From Variovorax sp. V93 (lineage in GTDB: Bacteria > Pseudomonadota > Gammaproteobacteria > Burkholderiales > Burkholderiaceae_C): a stretch of DNA of 64,000 nt. Positions 7,998-15,852 of the stretch are shown here, piece after piece. Location of the stretch: contig NZ_AP028669.1 of NCBI RefSeq assembly GCF_041154485.1, positions 2,418,001 through 2,482,000 of the forward strand. The letters run 5' to 3'. Both the position numbers and the translations under genes were made by a program. The notes beneath the pieces were generated by a model that was given only the letters and a program-made list of their open reading frames with translations, searched no databases and had not been told where the DNA came from. Each line of letters starts with the position of its first letter. Position 1 is the first letter of the stretch.

Positions 7998-8324
7998 TCA
8001 ATCGAGCTCGCGCAGGCCGGCGGGGTGGCGCATCGAGGCCCCAGACACAACGGTGGCCGCGCCGAACGAGAAGGCCGTGGCCAGGCCGGCTGCCATGCGC
8101 TGCCGGCGCACCGCCTGAGCAGACTCGTATTCGCGCTGGCGAGCTGCCGCGGCTGCTCGTGCGGCCTGAGCCTGTGCGCGCCGCCGCTGCCGCTGCTCGG
8201 CTTCCAAGGCACCCACGGCGCAGTCGATGCGAGCCAGGCGTGCGTCGAGGTGAGCAAGCTGCGCCTGGAACTCGAGCCAGGCCTGCCGGCGGGCCGCCCG
8301 CTCGTTGGGGGTCAGGGGGGTCAT
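7998..8324 (-). CDS. Small Ala/Arg-rich protein with C-terminal hydrophobic segment
   Basis: This encodes 108 residues. The ATG at 8324 has GAGGA about 12 bases upstream. Residues 1-65 are a highly charged helix likely to form a coiled coil (LEFQAQLAHLDARLARIDCA). A hydrophobic stretch (about 80-97, GLATAFSFGAATVVSG) could be a membrane segment. It starts 13 bp after the previous stop and is the last gene of a three-gene minus-strand unit. No function is recognised. Confidence 0.55.
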   Translation of the reverse strand: MTPLTPNERAARRQAWLEFQAQLAHLDARLARIDCAVGALEAEQRQRRRAQAQAARAAAAARQREYESAQAVRRQRMAAGLATAFSFGAATVVSGASMRHPAGLRELD

Positions 8325-8337
8325 GATGTTGGTGTCC

Positions 8338-8583
8338 TCAAAGGAAGGGGACTTGGGTCTGGTTGGCCACGTCCTGCCTGGCCGCCAGCCAGGCGTACGC
8401 CAGGCCGCGGCTGAAGGCGTTCGGAGCGGTCTTCGCAAGCTCCTCGAGCTCGGCACGGGTCATGTTCCAGGGGCCGGCCTCGAAGGTGTCGTACCACCGG
8501 GTATGACGAGCCTCGAGCTCCGCCCAGTCAGCCCCCGTCCCGCAGGTCGCGTCCAGGCTGTAGCTTCCGTTGCTGTTGTCCAT
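8338..8583 (-). CDS. Small acidic protein of unknown function
   Basis: This encodes 81 residues. It has a GAGGAG-like site a few bases before the start on the minus strand. It is soluble and acidic with several Trp (ADWAELEARHTRWYDTFEAG) and a Leu/Ala-rich helical C-terminus. It is sandwiched between two unknown genes with short gaps (34 and 13 bp), so it is probably an operon member. No family is recognised. Confidence 0.55.
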   Translation of the reverse strand: MDNSNGSYSLDATCGTGADWAELEARHTRWYDTFEAGPWNMTRAELEELAKTAPNAFSRGLAYAWLAARQDVANQTQVPFL

Positions 8584-8617
8584 GTCGTTCTCTCCTCGTT
8601 GTCGTTGTGTTCACGCT

Positions 8618-9325
8618 TCAGTTGAAGCCGGCGGCCATCTGAACGATGCGCGCTGAAGTGCTGGCCACTTCCCTGCGGTACGCCAGATACGCGAGGTAGT
8701 CGGGCCAGCCGCAGATCACCGTCGTCTGGCCACGCCAGCCAACCCACTTGTTGGCCGCTCCCCTGTCCATACCCTGCTTCACCGTGAGGGCCGCTCTGAT
8801 GCGATCGGTCGAGCCTCGCAGTAGTCCCTCAACGTTGGAGCTGATTTCCTCGACCTTGCAGTCCAGGTGCTTGCCTGCGGCGTGACACCAGTTTGCAAAG
8901 GCTTGTTGCCCCTGTGGAGTTCCCAGTTCGGCGAACAAATCGCACTCGAACTTCAGCGCCGCATCGTCGTGGCCCCAGCGCTCTTGCGCGAGCGCTTCGA
9001 GCTCGGCCGCCTCTTCCTTCTTCCGCTCAGCAGTACAGAAGGCGTGGTAGTCCTTGGCCCATGCAGCCAGCAACTCCAACTCCGCCGCCATCGAGCGCAA
9101 GGCGCTTGCCGCCGCTTTAACTGCCAGCTCGTGTTCTGGCCTCACCACATTGCTGAACTGCTCGCAGGCCTTCCGCATCGATGTCGCGGTGCGCTTGGCG
9201 TTGGACGCTTGGTTCTTTATGTTCTTGTCGCCGTGAAAACGGGCGTCCCACTCCCAGCGACGGACTAGTTCGAGGTCGGCCTTGCGCCTCGTTTGCGCCT
9301 GGAATCGATTGAGGTAGTCACGCAT
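8618..9325 (-). CDS. Unknown helical protein, first gene of a three-gene unit
   Basis: This encodes 235 residues from the ATG at 9325, picked because AAGGAAG lies at the right distance; an upstream start at 9391 lacks one. It is soluble and mostly helical, with a basic N-terminal third (FQAQTRRKADLELVRRWEWD) and long Ala/Glu-rich helices. No signal peptide, membrane segment or recognisable catalytic motif is seen. It starts next to a 765-bp non-coding, repeat-containing region beside the mobilization genes, which may provide its promoter. It is probably a cargo or plasmid-type accessory gene. Confidence 0.55.
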   Translation of the reverse strand: MRDYLNRFQAQTRRKADLELVRRWEWDARFHGDKNIKNQASNAKRTATSMRKACEQFSNVVRPEHELAVKAAASALRSMAAELELLAAWAKDYHAFCTAERKKEEAAELEALAQERWGHDDAALKFECDLFAELGTPQGQQAFANWCHAAGKHLDCKVEEISSNVEGLLRGSTDRIRAALTVKQGMDRGAANKWVGWRGQTTVICGWPDYLAYLAYRREVASTSARIVQMAAGFN

Positions 9326-10090
9326 GAACTGGCTTCCTTTCGTGCGCCCCTGAGGGGCGGGTTGTTTGCGGCAAAGCCGCGGCTGTTTCAACTACGTCCC
9401 CCGGGGCGGGGGGCCGGCGGGGGGCGAGGCATGGGTGGTTCGCGGTGGCCTGTGGAGTGCCGCCGCGCGGAAGTCGCAGCCCCGGCCGCAGGCCGGGGAC
9501 CGAGTGAGCACGGCGGAGCGCAACAGGACAAGGCCGTAGGCCGCCCGAGAACAACACTTGCCGAAAGACCCCCGACCGGGCCACCCGGCCCGGGGCACCT
9601 TTCTCCGCCGTCGCGCAGCAGGCGGCGGAGGAACTGATTGCGCGCAGCGCATCGAGCGCGAAGGCGAGCTGCCGGGCGCAGCACCGGCGCGCTTCCGCGC
9701 AGCGGTAGCGCTCTCCTGGGGCGCCTTGCGGCGGGGCAGTCCGCAGGACGGCCCCTGGAGCGTGCGCGAGGGATCGTTAGTCGCGGCATGGCCGCGATCG
9801 AGACGCCATTGGCGGCTTGACCCGAAGGGCCAGAGCCCGGTCGGCGAAGCGACGCGCCCAGAAGAGAGTTCGGACAACCTTCGTCCTTCTGCGGCCCATT
9901 CTTCGTACAACGTTGCCGACGTGGCCCACCACCACGCAATCCAAATTCAAGATGGCCGAGACTTCGGACGTGGATCGGCCAAGTTAAGGCCAACTGGAAA
10001 GTTGGACAAAAGTTGTTGTGGACCAGATCGGACGATCTTCGGACGTACTTCGGACAAGTACATCCGCGACCCCAAGCGAACTCGACCACC
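9326..10090. other. Non-coding 765 bp between cargo and mobilization genes, with repeats and hairpins
   Basis: Very GC-rich in its left half, this region includes a perfect hairpin at 9480-9498 (CCCCGGCC-GCA-GGCCGGGG). The right part has a motif TTCGGAC repeated at about 9869, 9963, 10038 and 10049, plus a related ATCGGAC at 10027, some as CTTCGGACGT. Long open frames exist on both strands but read as Arg/Pro/Ala low-complexity shadows. The layout suggests a regulatory, partition or replication-linked site. Confidence 0.45.
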
Positions 10091-12460
10091 TCACGCCCCT
10101 GGCTCGCGCGAAGCGCGCGAGCCAGGGGCGCCGCCTTTGCCCTTCGGCCGCGGTGCCACCGTAGCCGCCGCTTGACCGACCCGCCCGAACGCCATGAACT
10201 GGCCACGCATTCCGTGTTCCGAATCCCGCCCCAGTTGCGCGCCGATCGCGCGGCCCGCCCAGGCGAGCGCCTGGTCCGGCAGCACCACCGACAGGTTGCT
10301 CAACGTGGTGACCAGCGTGTGCATCAGGATCCAGAAGATCAGCAGGAAGCCGAGGACCGAGAAGATGCCCGTAATGGAGTTGCCCTGCACGTTCGACATC
10401 ACCGAGGGGTAGAGCCAGAACAGGAAGCTGCCCATCACCATCATCAGCGCCGCGGCGGCAACGAAGCCGAGCAACATCAGGAAGGGCCGGAACAGCATGT
10501 TGATGATGAACAGGTAGCCTGTCTCCGTTCGCTGCCCCATCCCCTCGCCATTGGCGTCCAGGTGCACGAAGGCCCAGATGGGCGCCGCAGCGATGCCTTC
10601 GAAGAAGATCGTGAGGTACTGAACCAAGCCGCCCCACCAGTTCACGAAGGGGATCATCGGGATCCACAGACTCATGATCAGACCGATGACGAACATCCCG
10701 CCCACGATCATGGGCAGGAGGGAGGCGAGGCCTGCCAGCGGCGCCATCAGCGTGTTCATCGTGCCGCCGATCACACCTTTCACGGGGTTCTTCACGGCAC
10801 GCGTGGCGGCGTCGAGGACACCCGCGTCGGGGTCGGGCTTTTCCTCAGTCAGGTACGAATAGGCGACGTACAGCGATTCCGCGGCGACCATCAGGTAGTC
10901 GCCCATGTTCTTCATCGCGATGATCGGATCGATCATCCGCAGCTCGCCGCCGGAGGTCGACGTTGCGCCGCCCGCGCCAGCGGTGGACATGTTGATCAGC
11001 TGCATAGCGAACGCTTGGCCCAGCGAGCAGTTGCCCGTGCCTGTGGGCGTTGCTCCCCCTGGCGAGATGGCGCTGGCCACGATGCGGCACAGGCCCTGCC
11101 AGGACGATTCCGAGGCGCCCGAGCCCGCGTTGATGGGGTCCTGGGCAGAGAGCGCCGTCGAGCTGGAAAGGGCGCGCAGCACCTCGCCCAGCTCCTGGTT
11201 TGCGAGCCCAGCTCCCGTGTCCGAGACGCCCATCGGAATGGCCGCGAAGTTCACCGACTGGGCAGCCTGTGCAACCGCGGCGTTCACCTCTGCCAACGTG
11301 GCATACCAGGAGCCCGCGCCGAACCAGCCGAACTTTTTCATCGACTCCACCGCCTGGCTGGACAGGGCCTGCGCGTTCGCATCAGCCTCGCCTCTCGCGG
11401 GCTGGATGGCGGTGTAGTACGAGGTGGCGAGTCCCTCGAGCTGCAGCACCGGCACGGTGGGCCGCTGGCCACCCGTCGTCTGGTAGGTCTGGTAGTTGCG
11501 GTACCAGTCGTCGGCAAGCTGGGCGATGCCGTTCACGTACTGGTTGAAGTTTCCGGTGGCGCGCGTCTGCACCGCGCGCGCGATGCCCTCGTAGTTGACC
11601 GAGGCCACGCGGTAGCCAACTGCGGAGCTGCTGTTGCGCCCGCCTTCCACGGCATTGGCCGTGACCTTGATGCCGCCGCAGAACGCGCGGTTGTCCGGCT
11701 TGCCGTACTGAACGCCCGTGAGACCCGCCGGAGAGGTGGCGCTGATGGTATCCGCGGACATGTCCACGCCCAGGGCCTGCTGCTGGCGCACGTAGTCGTT
11801 CTGGGCCTGCATACACACACGGGCACGGAACAGGGTGAAGGCCGCTTCCTCGAGCGAGGAGCCGCCCTGCGCCTTGGGCGAAACGAAGGACGGCGAAACC
11901 ACCGTGGTCAGGTTGTTGGTGCCCTGCACCATGGCCTCGTAGCCCAGGTTGGCGGCGCCGATCCCGATTGTGGTGGCGAAGACGAGGACGGCCTGCGAGA
12001 GCGAGAAGCCGCCGAACGCCGGGATCAAGCTGGCCACGCCGGTGACCATGCGGATCGGCAGCCAAACCTGCGACAAGCGCTTGCCCATGAGCTGCCCCTC
12101 GTGGGCCGTCTGCACGATGGCCACGCCGATGCCGTAGGTCGCCCAGATCGTGCCGGCCACCAGGATGAAAGTGTTGAAGACCAGGAACATCGAACCCAGC
12201 AGCGTCGAGGCGCTACCCAGCGCCGCGAAGGGGTTCGTGAAGAATTGCCCCAGCAGCGCCGTGAAGGCCTGCGTGGACATGTCGTTCCTGCCCGTCGCAT
12301 CCAGGTAGGGCTGCACCAGGTTGCCGGCGTTGGAGCCCTGGGCTCTAGCCTGGCCCGCTGCGAGCAGGGCCGGAATCAGCAAGATCCACATGGCCAAGCG
12401 TTGGGCAATGGAGATTGCCCAGAACACCAAAGACAACGTGCCCAGGCCGACCGGGATCAT
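10091..12460 (-). CDS. DotA/TraY-like inner-membrane protein of type IVB conjugation
   Basis: This encodes 789 residues. The N-terminus has a hydrophobic signal-like region (1-41, ending ARAQ). Two membrane helices follow at about 70-125 (MFLVFNTFILVAGTIW and neighbours), then a long polar, presumably periplasmic domain (about 150-500). The C-terminal part (about 540-740) has several helices, including IPMIPFVNWWGGLVQYL and GYLFIINMLFRPFLMLLGF, typical of the DotA/TraY family. In IncI plasmids and Dot/Icm systems this protein is part of the inner-membrane channel. It overlaps the relaxase stop by ATGA. No other transfer-channel genes are visible. The last residues are encoded by a perfect palindrome. 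Confidence 0.85.
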   Translation of the reverse strand: MIPVGLGTLSLVFWAISIAQRLAMWILLIPALLAAGQARAQGSNAGNLVQPYLDATGRNDMSTQAFTALLGQFFTNPFAALGSASTLLGSMFLVFNTFILVAGTIWATYGIGVAIVQTAHEGQLMGKRLSQVWLPIRMVTGVASLIPAFGGFSLSQAVLVFATTIGIGAANLGYEAMVQGTNNLTTVVSPSFVSPKAQGGSSLEEAAFTLFRARVCMQAQNDYVRQQQALGVDMSADTISATSPAGLTGVQYGKPDNRAFCGGIKVTANAVEGGRNSSSAVGYRVASVNYEGIARAVQTRATGNFNQYVNGIAQLADDWYRNYQTYQTTGGQRPTVPVLQLEGLATSYYTAIQPARGEADANAQALSSQAVESMKKFGWFGAGSWYATLAEVNAAVAQAAQSVNFAAIPMGVSDTGAGLANQELGEVLRALSSSTALSAQDPINAGSGASESSWQGLCRIVASAISPGGATPTGTGNCSLGQAFAMQLINMSTAGAGGATSTSGGELRMIDPIIAMKNMGDYLMVAAESLYVAYSYLTEEKPDPDAGVLDAATRAVKNPVKGVIGGTMNTLMAPLAGLASLLPMIVGGMFVIGLIMSLWIPMIPFVNWWGGLVQYLTIFFEGIAAAPIWAFVHLDANGEGMGQRTETGYLFIINMLFRPFLMLLGFVAAAALMMVMGSFLFWLYPSVMSNVQGNSITGIFSVLGFLLIFWILMHTLVTTLSNLSVVLPDQALAWAGRAIGAQLGRDSEHGMRGQFMAFGRVGQAAATVAPRPKGKGGAPGSRASREPGA
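10094..10130. repeat. Perfect 17-bp-stem palindrome overlapping the end of the DotA/TraY-like gene
   Basis: The arms at 10094-10110 and 10114-10130 are exact reverse complements around AAG. The hairpin encodes the last residues of the DotA/TraY-like protein and touches its stop codon. There is no T tract, so it may stabilise the mRNA end or act as a DNA site rather than as a classical terminator. Confidence 0.8.
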
Positions 12461-13773
12461 CGCGGCCGCTCCTGCTGCTCGTAGCTTGCCTCTGCCTGGT
12501 CGGCGTCGCCATCCGCGTCGCTATCGTCAAGGCCGACCGGCCAGAGCAGGGCGGCTGCCTGGTTTCGGGCGAGCGCCGCATCCTGAATTGCCTCCTCCAG
12601 CTGAGCCTTTTCACGCTTCACAAGCTCTTGGTGGTCCTTTAGGAACTGCATACGCTCGGCGCCCAATGGCAGAGCCTGGAAAGCCTCTTGTTCCTGAGGC
12701 GGCACGTGGTGAATCTCGTGCGCATGGAGATGGAGGAGCCTCAGGCGGCGAGATGCTGCCAGGTACTGTGCCCGGAGCTCATTGGCCCGCTTTGCGTCGG
12801 AGACGTCGAGCAGCGACGGCGCCCGCTCAGGGCCGATGTCCAGCTCTTGGGCGGTATGTTCGCGATCGGAGATCGATTGCTGTTCTTGCTCGTCAAGCAC
12901 CTCGCCAATGGCCTTCTGAAGGAACAGTTGCTCTCCCACGAGAGCGTGCGCGATTGACCCCGCCGCCCCGACGGCTTTCACCGTCGACCAGGCCTGCGCG
13001 TCGTTCGCGGCGGCCACGGCTTCCTCGCCCAGCGCCACCACGTCATCACGCCCGTGCTGCGCGTGCGCCAACTTGAAGTTCGCGCTCGCCAGCCTGGCCA
13101 GCTGAGCGTCGCCAGGCAATGCCGCCTTGCTTTCCTTCTCATTCCGGAGACGGTCCCGCTGACGGTCCAACTCCAATGCCCTTGCACCTCGATCCAGCGC
13201 CTTCTCGGTCACGTCTTGCGCTTCGAGCGCGTTGTCCAGGCTGAGGCCTGCGGCCTCGGCTGCTGAGCGGTAACGGACGAGTGTTTGCTTGAGCTGTTGA
13301 ACCTCTTCGCGCAACGCGCGAAGCTCGTTTTCGCGCGGGTCGGTATCGGCATCGAGGGTCTGCATGGCGCCGGCCGGGGCCGGGGTCGGTCGACTCACAA
13401 AGAACGACGCGATTTTCTGCAACACCCGACGGCAGGCCTCGATCAACTTCGAGAGGAAATCGTCCGGCCACGCGTCAGGCGCGGCGAGTTCGGCCTCGGT
13501 CTTGAGCGCGGGCGGACGCGGTCGGTCGGCGTCGACACCGCTGCTGCTGGTGCCGGTTGTGGCCGCGGCAACGGCGGTCTTTTTCATAGGAGTGAGGCGA
13601 AGCGAGTCGCGCAGCAGACTGGGGCGCGGCGCCGGCGTTGGTGCGGGTGCGGCGGCTTCGGGCGGAACGGGGGGCGTGGTGGTCATCGTGGGCTCCAGGT
13701 TGATGCCGGCTGCTCGCCGGCGGGCTTCTAAAAGAATTTGGTCGACCTCGCTGCTCGCAGCGCTGGTGCTCAT
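12457..13773 (-). CDS. Possible separate C-terminal product of the relaxase frame (internal start)
   Basis: An ATG at 13773 in the relaxase frame overlaps the stop of the nested MobB-like gene as ATGA, the pattern of translational coupling. It would give 438 residues: a Pro/Ala-rich N-terminus, then long charged helices (about residues 140-400) likely to form coiled coils. No nuclease motif is visible. In IncQ plasmids an internal start within mobA also yields a separate protein (RepB'), but the sequence here does not resemble a primase. Separate expression is inferred. Confidence 0.45.
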   Translation of the reverse strand: MSTSAASSEVDQILLEARRRAAGINLEPTMTTTPPVPPEAAAPAPTPAPRPSLLRDSLRLTPMKKTAVAAATTGTSSSGVDADRPRPPALKTEAELAAPDAWPDDFLSKLIEACRRVLQKIASFFVSRPTPAPAGAMQTLDADTDPRENELRALREEVQQLKQTLVRYRSAAEAAGLSLDNALEAQDVTEKALDRGARALELDRQRDRLRNEKESKAALPGDAQLARLASANFKLAHAQHGRDDVVALGEEAVAAANDAQAWSTVKAVGAAGSIAHALVGEQLFLQKAIGEVLDEQEQQSISDREHTAQELDIGPERAPSLLDVSDAKRANELRAQYLAASRRLRLLHLHAHEIHHVPPQEQEAFQALPLGAERMQFLKDHQELVKREKAQLEEAIQDAALARNQAAALLWPVGLDDSDADGDADQAEASYEQQERPR

Positions 13774-15207
13774 CGGCTGGCCTCGCTTGCCGCGTCGCGC
13801 GGCCGACAACTCTTGCGGCCGGCGGGCGTCAGGCAAAAGGTTCTCGTCAGCTCTTGGGTGCGCGCTTCGAGTTGAGCGACCTTGGTTCGAGCCGTGCTGA
13901 TCTGGCTGGTCGACCACCAAGCCGCGCCGACCACGACCAACAGAGTCAGCACGATCACGATGGCGCAAGGGGCCGCCAGCGCTACCAGAAGCGATTTGCG
14001 GGCTTTCGCCAGATCGTTGGTCCACTGGACCTCCGCGATCCGGATTGCGGCTTGTAGGGCCTTCTGGTGGCCGGCCATCGTGTGAACCATCGCCCTGGAC
14101 GTCGAGTCCAGATCCACTGACAACTGGCGCCCCTGACTGCGCGCGCTGCGCAGGACCGTCTGAATGGCGGCCAGGTCCGTCTGCGCTTGGGCCAAGCTCT
14201 CGATCGTGTCGGTCTTCGACGGGGATGGGCTCGATGCCAGGCCGGTCGAGGTGGTATCGCTTGGTGTTCCAGGCGAGTCTGCTGGCGACCAGCTTGTCGG
14301 ATGCTTCGAGCGCTCGCCGATAGGCGTGATGATTGACATCGCCCCCGCGGCTTGAACTGCCAATGGCGTTGCCGTGGCGGGTTCCCAATCGAGGTAGGAC
14401 AGCGTCTGCGCCAGCTCCTCGGTCACCATTTTTTTGGATGTAGGAGGCGGCATCAAACGCCCCCGAGAACAGTTCGCCACGAAGCCTGATCGGCTTTGAA
14501 TTTGGCTCCAGGCGCACGCTCACAAAATCCTTCGAGACGCGACTGATTTCGCCGACGCGGGCTAACGCCCGGACCACATCGGCCTGCGTGCCCAGTTGGC
14601 CCTTCATCACGCCCGCGTGGATCCAGCCGGCGAGGAGCTGGCGCTGGTCTGGCTCGACGGCGAGCCCAGCGCGCAGTTGGGCTGAGTCCACGTACTCCTT
14701 GAAGCCGGTCTGCACTGGGTTGGCTCGCCGTGCGTCCGCAGGATCCGCTAAACCGAGTCTGTGCACCCAGGTCCCGGCCCACGCTGTGAAATACGCTTCC
14801 CAGCCTGGCGGCGCCGCGTTCAGGCTTCGCCCCTGGTAGTCCGCCGCCACCAGCACATGAAGATGTCGGGCGCCACTCGCATCGCCATGGAGATACGCGC
14901 AGGCGGCAATTTGATTGTGATCCAGACCTGGAAAACTGACTCGGAAAAAGTCCTGGAGGATCGAGTTCAATTCGCCGTTCTCGACTCTTTCCTCTGCTCC
15001 GAACGCGATTACTGCCGAGCTCCATCGCATTTTTCGCGCAATCGAATTCGCTCTCGCAGCAAAGATGGCCGGATTTCCATAGACACATGCCACTTCGTGC
15101 CTTTTGATTCGGCCACTGTCGTATTCCCCAGAAAGATACCGAACCGCGGCCCAGGCGTTCGCATTTCTTTTTCCTTGTCCGTGCTTTCCAGAAAACCCGA
15201 CGTACAT
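12457..15207 (-). CDS. Relaxase, open as one 916-residue frame (MobA-like)
   Basis: Residues 1-240 look like a relaxase domain of the mobilization-nuclease type. An early tyrosine region (WAAVRYLSGEYDSG) is followed by HNQIAACAYLHGD and ARHLHVLVAADY with the metal-binding HxH. Such enzymes nick oriT and lead the strand into the recipient. Residues 243-480 are Gly/Arg/Asp low complexity, exactly where another protein is encoded in a different frame (13770-14453). From residue 479 a sensible protein resumes at an internal ATG (13773): a coiled-coil, Glu/Arg-rich C-terminal domain. The full frame could be a fusion, or the C-terminal part may be made separately. The MobC-like gene is upstream and the DotA/TraY-like gene is downstream (ATGA overlap). 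Confidence 0.85.
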   Translation of the reverse strand: MYVGFSGKHGQGKRNANAWAAVRYLSGEYDSGRIKRHEVACVYGNPAIFAARANSIARKMRWSSAVIAFGAEERVENGELNSILQDFFRVSFPGLDHNQIAACAYLHGDASGARHLHVLVAADYQGRSLNAAPPGWEAYFTAWAGTWVHRLGLADPADARRANPVQTGFKEYVDSAQLRAGLAVEPDQRQLLAGWIHAGVMKGQLGTQADVVRALARVGEISRVSKDFVSVRLEPNSKPIRLRGELFSGAFDAASYIQKNGDRGAGADAVLPRLGTRHGNAIGSSSRGGDVNHHAYRRALEASDKLVASRLAWNTKRYHLDRPGIEPIPVEDRHDRELGPSADGPGRHSDGPAQRAQSGAPVVSGSGLDVQGDGSHDGRPPEGPTSRNPDRGGPVDQRSGESPQIASGSAGGPLRHRDRADSVGRGRRGLVVDQPDQHGSNQGRSTRSAHPRADENLLPDARRPQELSAARRGKRGQPMSTSAASSEVDQILLEARRRAAGINLEPTMTTTPPVPPEAAAPAPTPAPRPSLLRDSLRLTPMKKTAVAAATTGTSSSGVDADRPRPPALKTEAELAAPDAWPDDFLSKLIEACRRVLQKIASFFVSRPTPAPAGAMQTLDADTDPRENELRALREEVQQLKQTLVRYRSAAEAAGLSLDNALEAQDVTEKALDRGARALELDRQRDRLRNEKESKAALPGDAQLARLASANFKLAHAQHGRDDVVALGEEAVAAANDAQAWSTVKAVGAAGSIAHALVGEQLFLQKAIGEVLDEQEQQSISDREHTAQELDIGPERAPSLLDVSDAKRANELRAQYLAASRRLRLLHLHAHEIHHVPPQEQEAFQALPLGAERMQFLKDHQELVKREKAQLEEAIQDAALARNQAAALLWPVGLDDSDADGDADQAEASYEQQERPR
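13770..14453 (-). CDS. MobB-like membrane protein nested out of frame in the relaxase gene
   Basis: This encodes 227 residues from the ATG at 14453 (GGGGG a few bases upstream); a GTG at 14480 and an ATG at 14429 are alternatives. The protein reads as real: a soluble helical part (about 80-150), a basic stretch AKARKSL, one strong transmembrane helix (about 157-180, VALAAPCAIVIVLTLLVVVG), a WW and a coiled-coil tail (ARTKVAQLEARTQELT) with two Cys. RSF1010 mobB is likewise encoded inside mobA in another frame and makes a membrane protein that helps the relaxosome dock to the coupling protein. Homology is not shown; position and architecture suggest the same role. Confidence 0.7.
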   Translation of the reverse strand: MPPPTSKKMVTEELAQTLSYLDWEPATATPLAVQAAGAMSIITPIGERSKHPTSWSPADSPGTPSDTTSTGLASSPSPSKTDTIESLAQAQTDLAAIQTVLRSARSQGRQLSVDLDSTSRAMVHTMAGHQKALQAAIRIAEVQWTNDLAKARKSLLVALAAPCAIVIVLTLLVVVGAAWWSTSQISTARTKVAQLEARTQELTRTFCLTPAGRKSCRPRDAASEASR

Positions 15208-15255
15208 GATATTGACCCACGGCCTTCTTCTTCGATGCTATGAAGGGGCGCATGA

Positions 15256-15669
15256 TCATTCCCCTTTGATTTTCAAAGCCCACTTCGGCATGGGTATTGC
15301 CCGGTGAAGAATCTCTTGGATTGCTACGAGCTCTTCGAGCAGCGCAATTTCGTTCAATTGCTGATTGGCTAGCCGCTGGATGTGAACGGCCTTGGCCAAC
15401 TGGTTGAGGTTGTTCAAACCGCCAGTAATTGCGCGGAGCAATTCGCCGTCGACCGCACAGCTGGGGCGCCGCTGAGGCGCCGCGCGAGGTGCGGCGCGGC
15501 TGCGTTGCGTGGCAACGCCAGCGCCGGCTTCGATGGCCCCGCGGGCCCAATCCGACAGGCAGGCGCTCTGGGCCGAGGCCGCAGCCTTGTAGGTCGCAGC
15601 CTCGCCCGGCGTGAGCCTCAGGCGCACGTAGGTCGTCCGAGGGACGTCAGCTTTCAGCGGGCGCGGCAT
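15256..15669 (-). CDS. MobC-like relaxosome accessory protein
   Basis: This encodes 137 residues from the ATG at 15669; the frame opens further upstream but those residues look non-coding. The N-terminus (VPRTTYVRLRLTPGEAATYK) is ribbon-helix-helix-like. The middle has CLSDWARGAI, and the C-terminus carries the MobC-type block AITGGLNNLNQLAKAVH. MobC proteins bind and open oriT next to the nic site, helping the relaxase. It lies 48 bp before the relaxase and just after the putative oriT hairpin, the standard order. Confidence 0.85.
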   Translation of the reverse strand: MPRPLKADVPRTTYVRLRLTPGEAATYKAAASAQSACLSDWARGAIEAGAGVATQRSRAAPRAAPQRRPSCAVDGELLRAITGGLNNLNQLAKAVHIQRLANQQLNEIALLEELVAIQEILHRAIPMPKWALKIKGE

Positions 15670-15742
15670 GGCAGGAACGGCGCGCGCAGCGCGCCGGGTT
15701 TTGGGGGGGTCGAAGGGCGCAGCCCTCGCCAGTGGCCGGCAC

Positions 15743-15776
15743 ACGTTTCATCAGCCCGAAGGGGCTGATGAAACGT
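15743..15776. other. Putative oriT hairpin
   Basis: A perfect 15-bp inverted repeat (ACGTTTCATCAGCCC / GGGCTGATGAAACGT, arms 15743-15757 and 15762-15776) has a 4-base loop. It is 73 bp upstream of the MobC-like start and before the relaxase gene. Relaxases of mobilizable elements recognise such a hairpin beside nic. The adjacent TCGGCATACACTGGCC (from 15780) is a candidate nic region, but I cannot assign the cut. Confidence 0.6.
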
Positions 15777-15852
15777 GGGTCGGCATACACTGGCCTTCTG
15801 CGGGAACTCATGCCTCGATGGTGCCCAGACCACGGCGAAGCGGGGTCTTCGC

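Noticed and set aside
9388..10206. Long frames on both strands in the 9.3-10.2 kb region
   Set aside because: Composition is Arg/Pro/Ala low complexity on each strand, with no ribosome-binding site and no motif.
10013..12484. An 823-codon plus-strand open frame opposite the DotA/TraY-like gene
   Set aside because: His/Arg/Gln-rich shadow without domains; the minus-strand protein has consistent membrane helices.
13770..14453. Sequencing frameshifts as an explanation for the nested gene
   Set aside because: The relaxase frame stays open on both sides and resumes in the same frame, and the ATGA junction at 13770-13773 fits true coupling; two compensating errors would be needed.
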